This document shows positions 1 to 6,246 of a stretch of DNA of 12,352 nt, in pieces (position 1 is the stretch's first letter; the number at the start of each line of letters is the position of its first letter). This DNA comes from Verrucomicrobia bacterium UBA3214 (GTDB taxonomy: Bacteria > Verrucomicrobiota > Kiritimatiellia > RFP12 > UBA1067), in assembly GCA_002363575.1 (NCBI GenBank), contig DEWI01000119.1:1-12352 (forward strand), given 5' to 3'. The position numbers and the translations under genes are program-made. The notes beneath the pieces are model-generated. The model was not told the origin of the DNA. It worked only from the letters and a program-made list of their open reading frames with translations, and made no database searches.

Positions 1-10
1 GGCTATATAT

Positions 11-127
11 GTGCCACCCCTTCGGTGTTTGGTCGTTCTTCGAACGAAATCCGGGGGTGGAGCGCGCAACGCGCGCGGAACCCCCTGTATCGGTGCAATA
101 TCCAATCGAACCCCGAAGGGGTGGCAC
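11..127. other. Structured 117-base element with 15-base perfect terminal inverted repeats
   Basis: Bases 11-25 (gtgccaccccttcgg) are the exact reverse complement of 113-127; after one mismatch, 27-29 also pair with 109-111. Inside lie a hairpin at 33-47 (TCGTTC / TTC loop / GAACGA) and a hairpin at 53-85 in which GGGGGT pairs with ACCCCC and GCGCGC (62-67) pairs with GCGCGC (71-76) around an AAC loop, separated by a symmetric GGA/GGA internal loop. Bases 89-106 can form a weaker third hairpin. The whole folds as a cruciform or multibranch structure. It lies just upstream of the hisS promoter and outside any supported gene. It could be a small palindromic repeat (MITE or REP-like), the end of an upstream transcript, or a structured RNA. 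No target-site duplication was seen. Function unknown. Confidence 0.6.
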
Positions 128-188
128 AATGGCGTATGGCGATTTTGACGAAATGGGAGCGGATTGCCGGCGTATGCAGGCAAAAATA

Positions 189-197
189 TGGTATAAT
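189..197 (+). promoter_or_regulatory. Extended -10 promoter for hisS
   Basis: TGGTATAAT is a perfect consensus -10 hexamer (192-197) with the TGn extension of extended -10 promoters. No good -35 sits at 16-18 bases upstream (the window there is GC-rich), which fits the known ability of extended -10 promoters to work without one. Transcription would start near 203-205, giving a leader of only about 15 bases before the hisS ATG at 219. The same nine bases recur at 4067-4075. Confidence 0.65.
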
Positions 198-218
198 ATG
201 TGTGAAATCGGAGTTGCA

Positions 219-1475
219 ATGTCAGAGAAGATAGGTTTTGAACCGCCGCGGGGGATGCGCGATTTTTATCCTTCGGACATGGCGTGGAGAGAGAAGGTGT
301 TCGGAGCGTTCCGCGCGGCGGCGCGCGCCAGCGCCTTCGAGCAGTATGATGCATGCGTCGTCGAGAACTACGATTTGCTCTCGCGCAAGGCCGGCGAGGA
401 AGTCGGCGAGCAAATCTACCACTTCATGGACAAGAGCGAGCGCCATCTTGCCTTGCGCCCGGAGATGACGCCGACGCTTGCGCGCATGGTCGCACAGCGC
501 CAGAAAGAACTTGCATTCCCCTTGAAATGGACGACTATCGCGCAGTGCTTCCGGTACGAGCGCATGACGAAGGGGCGCAAGCGCGAGCACTACCAGTGGA
601 ACCTGGACATCATCGGCGAGGACTCCGTGCTCGCCGAAGTCGAAGTCGTCGGCACGGCCGTGGACGCCTTGCGCCGCATGGGCTTGACGACGGCGGATTT
701 CCGCGTGCGCGTCTCCAGCCGCAAGTTTCTCGGCGAACTTCTCGCGAAGAGCGGGATCGCTCCCGAGCGGCATTCGCAGGTCTTCATGGCGCTGGACAAG
801 CGCGGCAAAATGCCCGACGAAGAAATCGCCGCCATGCTGCGCGACGGCGGCCTTGGCGAAGATGAAATCGCCGCGACGTTCCGCGTGATGGACACGAAGG
901 ACTATTCGGCCAGCCCGGAACTTGTCGAGTTCTTCCGCCTCGCGGAAGTCGCCGGCTTCGCGTCCGCGCTCGTTTTCGACATCGGCGTCATCCGCGGGCT
1001 TTCCTACTACACCGGCATCGTCTTCGAGTGCTTCGACGCCAAGGGCGAATTCCGCGCGATCTTCGGCGGCGGCCGCTACGACAATCTATTGACGACGATC
1101 GGCGGGACGCCGACAAGCGCCGTCGGGCTGGGCTTCGGCGATGTCGTCGTCACCGAGCTTCTGAAAGCGCGGCTCGGCGAAGACGCCGCGACCGCCCGGC
1201 AAGGCATCGCCGTCGGCTTCATGACCGAAGGCGAGCGCGACGCGGCGTTGCGCCTGGCGACGCGGCTGCGCGCCGCCGGCGAGAGCGTGGCGCTTTCGCT
1301 CAGGCCGCAGAAGCCGAAGAAGTTCTTCTCGCGCGCCGGCGAGACGAGCGCGAAAGCCGTGTTCATCGGCCCCGACGACGCGGCCGCCGGTTTCGCCAGG
1401 CTGAAAGACCTCGAAACGCGAGGCGAGGAGAATATTGCATTGGACGCCGCGGAGACCGCACCTCCAAGTATATAA
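219..1475 (+). CDS. hisS: Histidine--tRNA ligase (HisRS)
   Basis: Charges tRNA-His with histidine in the cytoplasm; a class II aminoacyl-tRNA synthetase of 418 residues, normal length. Motif 1 region is PPRGMRDFYP (residues 9-18). Motif 2 spans ALRPEMTPTLARM (78-90) and RYERMTKGRKREHYQWN (112-128). The histidine-binding signature is RGLSYYTG (259-266), followed by FGGGRYDNL (282-290). The anticodon-binding domain fills roughly 328-408. The REHYQWNLDII form resembles plant-organelle and some PVC HisRS more than the proteobacterial type (recalled, not searched). The start at 219 is preferred: GGAG lies 5 bases upstream (210-213), the conserved domain begins directly after it, and the promoter at 189-197 lies inside the longer reading frame that opens at base 9. 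The next gene follows after 34 bases. Confidence 0.96.
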   Translation: MSEKIGFEPPRGMRDFYPSDMAWREKVFGAFRAAARASAFEQYDACVVENYDLLSRKAGEEVGEQIYHFMDKSERHLALRPEMTPTLARMVAQRQKELAFPLKWTTIAQCFRYERMTKGRKREHYQWNLDIIGEDSVLAEVEVVGTAVDALRRMGLTTADFRVRVSSRKFLGELLAKSGIAPERHSQVFMALDKRGKMPDEEIAAMLRDGGLGEDEIAATFRVMDTKDYSASPELVEFFRLAEVAGFASALVFDIGVIRGLSYYTGIVFECFDAKGEFRAIFGGGRYDNLLTTIGGTPTSAVGLGFGDVVVTELLKARLGEDAATARQGIAVGFMTEGERDAALRLATRLRAAGESVALSLRPQKPKKFFSRAGETSAKAVFIGPDDAAAGFARLKDLETRGEENIALDAAETAPPSI

Positions 1476-1509
1476 TTGAACCGCCGGACGCCGGCGAGGA
1501 GCAAAAACC

Positions 1510-2055
1510 ATGGTCACAGGAAAGGGAAAACCAGCGCACCAGGCGGGCTTCGACGCGATCATGCCGGAGTTCTGCCGCCGCTACAAGCGCGTGCGCAGCG
1601 GTCTGGCCGTCGGTTTTCCAGATTCCTCGGCGATGGAAGCTTTCCGCGAGGCGCGCGGCGGCGTGTGGATGGATGTCGGCGCGGATGCGGAACTGCCTTT
1701 CGAGGACGCGCAGTTCGAAGTCGTCGTCGTGGCGACGGATGCCGTTTCGCGCGCTATTGTGCGCGAGGTCAACCGCGTCTTGATCTACGGCGGCTCGATG
1801 TTCTTCACGGTGCGCGAGAAGACCGGTCCGGACATCGGATACACGCCGCCGGAAATCTACCGCCTCGTCCGCGAAGGCTTCGATATTCTTTCCGTGCGGC
1901 GCCCGAAGTGGTGGCATTTCGGCGCGCGCGCCCACACGATCACCGTATGCGCGCGCAAGAAGGCGTGGCGCGAGCACAAGGGGCTGCACCGCGGCGGCAC
2001 GATCCTTTTCACTCCGCTCAGGGCGAGGGTGAACCACGGCATGCCGGGAGAATGA
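1510..2055 (+). CDS. Truncated class I SAM-methyltransferase-like protein (probable pseudoenzyme)
   Basis: A 181-residue protein with a clear ribosome-binding site (GAGGAG, 1496-1501, 8-base spacing). Residues 32-74 resemble the methyltransferase type 11 segment from strand 2 onward: an S-x-x-M element near 39-42, then DVGADAELPFEDAQFEVVVV (55-74), matching the usual GDAExLPFxDxxFDxVV. REVNRVLIYGGSMFFTV (85-101) matches the ExxRVLxxGGxxxxxx step. The N-terminal strand with the glycine-rich SAM loop (motif I, DxGxGxG) is absent, and only 34 bases separate this gene from hisS, so no room exists for a lost piece of normal length. Residues 115-150 look like the C-terminal strands of the fold. It may be a regulatory or remnant domain, or bind SAM differently. 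Family assignment is moderate; catalytic activity is doubtful. Confidence 0.7.
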   Translation: MVTGKGKPAHQAGFDAIMPEFCRRYKRVRSGLAVGFPDSSAMEAFREARGGVWMDVGADAELPFEDAQFEVVVVATDAVSRAIVREVNRVLIYGGSMFFTVREKTGPDIGYTPPEIYRLVREGFDILSVRRPKWWHFGARAHTITVCARKKAWREHKGLHRGGTILFTPLRARVNHGMPGE

Positions 2056-2060
2056 CGGCA

Positions 2061-2085
2061 GAAGCGCGCTTCGCCGCGCGCGGCG
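2061..2085. other. Two abutting perfect palindromes between genes
   Basis: GAAGCGCGCTTC (2061-2072) and CGCCGCGCGCGGCG (2072-2085) are each perfect palindromes and share one base. They sit 5 bases after the methyltransferase-like gene's stop. No T tract follows, so this is not a textbook intrinsic terminator; it may stabilise or trim the transcript end, or reflect GC-rich low complexity. Confidence 0.4.
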
Positions 2086-2127
2086 AGGCGGGAGATCAAG
2101 TTTACGAAATCGGTAGTCATCCAGCAA

Positions 2128-3234
2128 ATGAAGAAATCTTTGACAGTCGCGGCGGCGCTCTTCGCCGCATTCACGCTTTTCGCATCCGAAAAGTCCAGCG
2201 AGGCGATCAAGACGCTGCTCAACACGCGCGCCTCCGGAAGCCCGAAAGTCTATGAGGAGGCGGCGAAGACCGTCGCCGCGGATGCCGCGGAAGGCAAGCT
2301 GCTCCAGCAGTTCATAGTCGCCGTATTCTCTCGCGAGAAGGATGCGCCGCGCGCCTTCAGGATCGACGAAGAAACGCGCACGAAATATCTCGATGCTTCG
2401 CGCGACAAGATCCGCGCGCTCGCCGAGCGGCGCAACAATCCTCTCGCGTACTACCTCCTATCGCTGGAGACGAACGATTTCGACTTGCTCAAGAAGGCCG
2501 CGGATGCCGGCAACGTGCAGGCGATGAACGCCTATGCGACGATTTCGCTTGCGCAAGTCATGGGCGGCTCGCACGTCTCCTCGAATACGATCGCCAAGGC
2601 GATGCAGGCGAGCTACGGGTATTTCAAGCGCGCCGCCGACCAGGGGGACGCGAACGGCCTCTACAACCTCGGAATGTGCTATATGCGCGGCTATAGCGTC
2701 GAGCCGGACGCGGCGCGCGCGAAGGAATGCTTTCTTGCGGCGGCGAAGCTCAACCATCCCGAAGCGATAAACAACATCGGCGGCTTCTACCGCGACGGCA
2801 TCGAGATGGAGAGAAGCCCGGAACGCGCCGCGCACTGGTTCGCGATGAGCGCGGATCTCGGCAATTCCTACGGAGAGCTGAACTACGCGCTCGCGCTGCT
2901 GCGCGGCGACGGCGTCGTCAAGGACGAAGAGCGCGCCGTGAGAATGCTGAAATCCAGCGCGCAGAAGGGGAATGTGGACGCCATGAACGCCTGGGCGGAG
3001 TGCCTGCATATCGGCCGCGGCACAGCCAAGGATGTCGGCGCCGCCGTCAGGCTGTATCGCAAAGCCGCAGACAGGGGCCTCGCCGCCGCCATGGACAACT
3101 ACGCCGATTGCTACGAGCGCGGCGACGGCCTGCCGCGCAACCAGGAGGCCGCCAACATCTGGAGAATGCGAGCGCGCGCCGCGCGCGGCGACCGCAACGC
3201 CGCCGCCTGGCTGCGCGCGCAGAGCGGCAAGTGA
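2128..3234 (+). CDS. Secreted Sel1-repeat protein
   Basis: A 368-residue protein. Residues 1-20 form a signal peptide (two lysines, an Ala/Leu/Phe core, cleavage probably after FAS), so it acts outside the cytoplasm. Residues 175-353 contain about five Sel1-like (SLR/TPR-type) helical pairs with the family pattern: ANGLYNLGMCYMRGYSVEPD (176-193 region), PEAINNIGGFYRDGIEMERS (211-230), SYGELNYALALLRGDGVVKD (247-266), VDAMNAWAECLHIGRGTAKD (283-302) and AAAMDNYADCYERGDGLPRN (319-338). Residues 120-170 may hold a more diverged unit. Sel1 repeats are protein-protein interaction scaffolds; the partner is not evident. No strong Shine-Dalgarno precedes the ATG, so expression may be weak or coupled. 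The gap to the next gene is 33 bases. Confidence 0.9.
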   Translation: MKKSLTVAAALFAAFTLFASEKSSEAIKTLLNTRASGSPKVYEEAAKTVAADAAEGKLLQQFIVAVFSREKDAPRAFRIDEETRTKYLDASRDKIRALAERRNNPLAYYLLSLETNDFDLLKKAADAGNVQAMNAYATISLAQVMGGSHVSSNTIAKAMQASYGYFKRAADQGDANGLYNLGMCYMRGYSVEPDAARAKECFLAAAKLNHPEAINNIGGFYRDGIEMERSPERAAHWFAMSADLGNSYGELNYALALLRGDGVVKDEERAVRMLKSSAQKGNVDAMNAWAECLHIGRGTAKDVGAAVRLYRKAADRGLAAAMDNYADCYERGDGLPRNQEAANIWRMRARAARGDRNAAAWLRAQSGK

Positions 3235-3267
3235 GGCGGCGCGAAGGAAGGTTTCGACAGCAAGAGT

Positions 3268-4062
3268 ATGAAGATTTTGATGATAGGCGATGTCGTCGGC
3301 AGCCCCGGACGGCGCATGATACGCGAGAATCTCAAGCGCATCCGCAACGAGCTGGGGCTTGACGCCGTGATCGCGAATTGCGAAAACGCCGCCGCCGGCA
3401 GCGGCTTGACCGCGGCGCTCGCCAGGGAGTTTGTCGAATCCGGAGTGGATGCGATAACCCTGGGCGACCACACATGGGGGCAGAAGGAGTTCGCAGCGGA
3501 AATCGATTCGCTCGAGCGCGTCGTGCGCCCCGGCAATTTCCCGGACTGCTGCCCCGGCAAGGGCTGGAGGATGATCACGATGCCGACGTGGCGCTTCGCC
3601 GTCGTCAACGTCCAGGGCAGGGTGTTCATGCAGAGCGTGGATTGCCCGTTCCGCGCGCTGGAGAAGATGCTGGCGGAGATTCCCCGCGACGTCCCCGTGT
3701 TCGTAGATTTCCACGCCGAGGCGACGAGCGAGAAGATGACGTTCGCGCACTATTTCGACGGGCGCGTCGTCGCCGTCGCCGGCACGCACACCCACGTGCA
3801 GACTTCCGACGCGAGAGTGCTGGAGAACGGCACGGCGTTTATCACGGATCTCGGCATGACGGGACCGTACATATCGTCGATCGGCCGCGACCTCAAGCCG
3901 GTGACGAAAAAATTCTTGACGGGCATTCCCGCGCGCTTCGATGTCGCGACGGGGCCTTCCACGCTGGAAGGCGCCGTCATCGAGTTCGATCCCGCCGCGC
4001 GCCGCGCGCTGGCGATCGCCGCATTCCGCGAACGCGAGCGGCCGGACGGCGCGCCGCGGTGA
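3268..4062 (+). CDS. ymdB: YmdB-family metallophosphoesterase (TIGR00282)
   Basis: A 264-residue protein matching Bacillus YmdB along its full length; that enzyme is a cytoplasmic 2',3'-cyclic-nucleotide phosphodiesterase affecting RNA turnover and biofilm formation. (E. coli ymdB is an unrelated macrodomain gene.) Metal-site landmarks are MIGDVVGSPG (D8), NCENAAAGSGL (E39, N40), LGDHTW (D67, H68), DFHAEATSEK (H149) and GTHTHVQT (H174, H176), with the late signature ITDLGMTGPY at 192-201. One ligand differs: the Bacillus-type GNHTW asparagine is Asp here (D67). The usual neighbour rny is absent. Upstream is a GGAAGG stretch at long spacing (3246-3251), so the ribosome site is weak. The stop codon is followed within 5 bases by the promoter of the next gene. 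Confidence 0.93.
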   Translation: MKILMIGDVVGSPGRRMIRENLKRIRNELGLDAVIANCENAAAGSGLTAALAREFVESGVDAITLGDHTWGQKEFAAEIDSLERVVRPGNFPDCCPGKGWRMITMPTWRFAVVNVQGRVFMQSVDCPFRALEKMLAEIPRDVPVFVDFHAEATSEKMTFAHYFDGRVVAVAGTHTHVQTSDARVLENGTAFITDLGMTGPYISSIGRDLKPVTKKFLTGIPARFDVATGPSTLEGAVIEFDPAARRALAIAAFRERERPDGAPR

Positions 4063-4066
4063 AAAA

Positions 4067-4075
4067 TGGTATAAT
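4067..4075 (+). promoter_or_regulatory. Extended -10 promoter for the AGE-family gene
   Basis: TGGTATAAT, identical to the nine bases upstream of hisS and in similar flanks (A-rich before, ATG directly after). It begins 5 bases past the ymdB stop codon. No convincing -35 is present. Transcription would start near 4081-4083, and the AAGGAG at 4098-4103 would then serve the ATG at 4112. Confidence 0.65.
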
Positions 4076-4111
4076 ATGTCCCCAAATCCAAACACCCAAG
4101 GAGTGACGACG

Positions 4112-5299
4112 ATGGAGAAGACCGCGCAGAAGAAGCTTTCCTACTGGCAGAAGTGGAATGCAATATACAAGGATGAACTTCTGAAGAACATCCTCCCGTT
4201 CTGGATGCAGCACGGATGGGATCGCGAGAACGGCGGCGTATATACCTGCCTCGATCGCGACGGCTCGCTCATGGATTCCACGAAGAGCGTGTGGTTCCAG
4301 GGGCGCTGCGGCTGGATGTTCGCCAATGTCTGCAACCGCGTGCGCAAGAACGCCAAGTATCTGGAGTTCTCGCGCTCGTGCTGCGAGTTCCTCCACGAGC
4401 ATTGCTTCGATGCCGACGGGCGCGCGTTCTTCGAAATCACCGCCGACGGCGTGGGGCTGCGCAAGCGCCGCTACGTCTTCTCGGAGTGCTTCGCGGCGAT
4501 CGCCTACGCCGAGTACGCCTTGGCGTCCGGCGAGACCGTATGGGCGGACAGGGCGGTGGAGCTTTTCAAGCGCATCCGCAAATTCGTCGCGAAGCCTGAG
4601 AAGTGGATGCCCTCGAAATACACGTCCGCCGTGGTTGCGCAGGGGCATTCGCTCACGATGATTCTGATCAACGTCGCCAACGTCCTCAAGCAAGTCTCCG
4701 ACGATCCTGTTCTCGACCAGCAGATCACGGAATCCATCGGGCTTCTTACGAAGTACTTCATCCATCCCGAATTCAAGGCGCTTCTCGAGACCGTCGGGCC
4801 GAACGGCGAGTTCATCGATACGAACGCCGGGCGCACCATCAACCCCGGGCACTGCATCGAGACGAGCTGGTTCCTCATGGATGTCGCGCTCGAGCGCGGC
4901 GATGAAAAACTCCTCGACACCGCTTTGCAGATTCTCGATTGGTCGTGGAACTGGGGATGGGACAAGAAGTACGGTGGCATAATCTCGTTCAAGGACTGCC
5001 GCAACCTCCCGCCGCAGTGCTACGAGCAGGATATGAAGTTCTGGTGGCCGCAGTGCGAGACGATCATCGCCACCGCCTACGCCTTCAAGCTCACGGGAAA
5101 CGCCCGCTATCGCGAGCGCCACGAGCTGGTCTCCGACTGGTCGTGGAAGCATCTCAAGGACAAGAAGTATCCGGAGTGGTACGGCTACCTCCATCGCGAC
5201 GGCACCGTCGCGCAGCCCGCCAAGGGCAACATCTTCAAGGGGCCGTTCCATATCCCGCGCATGCTCGTCAAGTCTTGGGAACTGACGAAGAACATGTAA
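4112..5299 (+). CDS. N-acylglucosamine 2-epimerase (AGE) family protein
   Basis: A 395-residue cytoplasmic protein of normal AGE/RnBP length, expected to fold as an (alpha/alpha)6 barrel. Family landmarks: ENGGVYTCLDRDG (39-51), WFQGRCGW (61-68), GHS (178-180), NPGHCIETSW (244-253), WWPQCET (311-317) and FKGPFHIPRML (375-385). H247 and H380 correspond to the two catalytic histidines known from renin-binding protein/GlcNAc 2-epimerase, so the acid-base pair is intact. The family interconverts C2 epimers of sugars (GlcNAc/ManNAc, or glucose/mannose ends of oligosaccharides); with no sialic-acid or sugar-catabolic neighbours the substrate cannot be fixed. Start at 4112 is chosen because AAGGAG lies 8 bases upstream; the in-frame ATG at 4076 directly abuts the -10 box and would lie upstream of the expected transcript start. 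Confidence 0.9.
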   Translation: MEKTAQKKLSYWQKWNAIYKDELLKNILPFWMQHGWDRENGGVYTCLDRDGSLMDSTKSVWFQGRCGWMFANVCNRVRKNAKYLEFSRSCCEFLHEHCFDADGRAFFEITADGVGLRKRRYVFSECFAAIAYAEYALASGETVWADRAVELFKRIRKFVAKPEKWMPSKYTSAVVAQGHSLTMILINVANVLKQVSDDPVLDQQITESIGLLTKYFIHPEFKALLETVGPNGEFIDTNAGRTINPGHCIETSWFLMDVALERGDEKLLDTALQILDWSWNWGWDKKYGGIISFKDCRNLPPQCYEQDMKFWWPQCETIIATAYAFKLTGNARYRERHELVSDWSWKHLKDKKYPEWYGYLHRDGTVAQPAKGNIFKGPFHIPRMLVKSWELTKNM

Positions 5300-5315
5300 G
5301 GCGCGAGACCGTTCA

Positions 5316-5330
5316 GCCGCTTCGTGCGGC
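5316..5330. terminator. Small GC hairpin after the AGE-family gene
   Basis: GCCGC (5316-5320) pairs with GCGGC (5326-5330) around a TTCGT loop, 16 bases after the stop codon. There is no T tract, so it may attenuate or process rather than terminate. Confidence 0.3.
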
Positions 5331-5351
5331 GTGCAAACGTAGGGGACGGCC

Positions 5352-6170
5352 ATGCTGTGTTTAAACGTGAAATATGTCATCATCTCCATCGCGATCACCA
5401 TCACGGCGGTGGCGGCGGTCTTCTGGCTTGACGGCCGCTTCTCCGGCGACGCCAGGCCGGCCGCGCCTGACGCGCCTTCCGCCGCGCAAGCGGCCGCGCC
5501 TGCCGGCGAAGTCGAAGAGTTTGCGATGGTCAAGAAAGTGCAGCGCAAGCGCAGAACGCCTGGCGCGAAAGCGCAGCGCGGCAGCCGGCGGTCCGCCGCC
5601 GCGATCGACCCCGCCGCGTTTGTCGAAGACGGCGACGACGACGACGTTCCTCCCGAAGAGCGCAAGCGCCTGGATGCGATCGAGGAAGCGCTCGATCACG
5701 AAGACTACAAGGCGCTCGCCGCGCTCGCCGCGGAGATCCAGAACTCCGCCGGCGCCGAAGTCCGCTCGGAATACGTCGATGCGCTCGGAGTGTTCGGCGA
5801 GAAAGCGTTGATCGAGCTGTTGCCTTTCATGGCCGATCCCGATGCCGACATCGCCGAGAACGCCCGCGACCAGTGGACGATGGCGCTTTCCGAAGTCGAG
5901 AACGAGCAGAAGAAGTGCAAGTATATCGAGTCTGCCATGAGGATTCTCACCGACTCCGACACGCTCGATACCATGATGACCGAGCTGAACGATTGCGACG
6001 ACCGCATCGCCGTGCAGACGATCGTCGATATTCTCGCGTCCGGCACGCCGCAGGCCGTCGCCGCCGCCAAGGAGCAGTACGAGTTCGTCACGGGCGAGGA
6101 ATATGTCGATTTCGCAACCGCCGAAAAATGGCTTCGCGAGAACTACGTCCCCGACGAAGCGGCGGATTGA
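5352..6170 (+). CDS. Membrane-anchored protein with acidic linker and HEAT-like helical domain
   Basis: A 272-residue protein, start supported by AGGGGA (5341-5346) 5 bases before the ATG. Residues 8-25 (YVIISIAITITAVAAVFW) form one transmembrane helix with a short N-terminus. Residues 33-85 are an Ala/Pro-rich then basic low-complexity linker, and 92-104 an acidic run (DGDDDD). Residues 104-265 are helical: LDHEDYKALAALAAEIQNS, EKALIELLPFMADPDADIAE, LDTMMTELNDCDDRIAVQTI and TPQAVAAAKEQYEFVTGEEY look like HEAT/ARM-type units (DxDxDIAENAR-like turns). The helical domain probably sits in the periplasm as a scaffold. No catalytic motif is visible and I do not recognise a named family. It sits between the epimerase and DUF481 genes and has its own possible terminator. 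Confidence 0.8.
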   Translation: MLCLNVKYVIISIAITITAVAAVFWLDGRFSGDARPAAPDAPSAAQAAAPAGEVEEFAMVKKVQRKRRTPGAKAQRGSRRSAAAIDPAAFVEDGDDDDVPPEERKRLDAIEEALDHEDYKALAALAAEIQNSAGAEVRSEYVDALGVFGEKALIELLPFMADPDADIAENARDQWTMALSEVENEQKKCKYIESAMRILTDSDTLDTMMTELNDCDDRIAVQTIVDILASGTPQAVAAAKEQYEFVTGEEYVDFATAEKWLRENYVPDEAAD

Positions 6171-6172
6171 CG

Positions 6173-6202
6173 GCGCCGCGAACGCGGCGCAGAACGATTT
6201 TT
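6173..6202 (+). terminator. Likely intrinsic terminator
   Basis: GCGCCGCG (6173-6180) and CGCGGCGC (6183-6190) form an all-GC stem (seven pairs plus a GAAC loop, or eight pairs drawn with two loop bases), followed after 7 bases by TTTTT (6198-6202). The spacer before the T tract is longer than ideal. It begins 2 bases after the stop of the membrane-anchored protein gene. Confidence 0.5.
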
Positions 6203-6246
6203 CTCCGCCAAGCCGGCGGAATCAAAAGAAGGAATACAAAACAACA

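Noticed and set aside
11..127. The 5' structured element as a tRNA, T-box leader or cobalamin riboswitch
   Set aside because: No cloverleaf, no T-box sequence, no B12 box, and it lies upstream of the likely hisS transcript start.
9..218. N-terminal extension of hisS by 70 residues starting at base 9
   Set aside because: The extension reads through the structured inverted repeat and the promoter, has no HisRS similarity, and a good ribosome site precedes the ATG at 219.
1471..1476. TATAAT overlapping the hisS stop codon as a promoter for the methyltransferase-like gene
   Set aside because: No TGn extension and the nearest -35-like TTGGAC (1440-1445) is 25 bases away. It could still act weakly but cannot be supported.
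3941..4111. Longer N-terminus for the AGE-family protein (starts at 3941 or 4076)
   Set aside because: It would overlap ymdB or start right at the -10 box; AAGGAG at 4098-4103 fits the ATG at 4112.
2458..5665. Two long - strand open frames (545 and 562 codons) over the Sel1, ymdB and AGE-family genes
   Set aside because: They are antisense to well-recognised genes, show no domain or start signal, and match the codon-bias shadow pattern.
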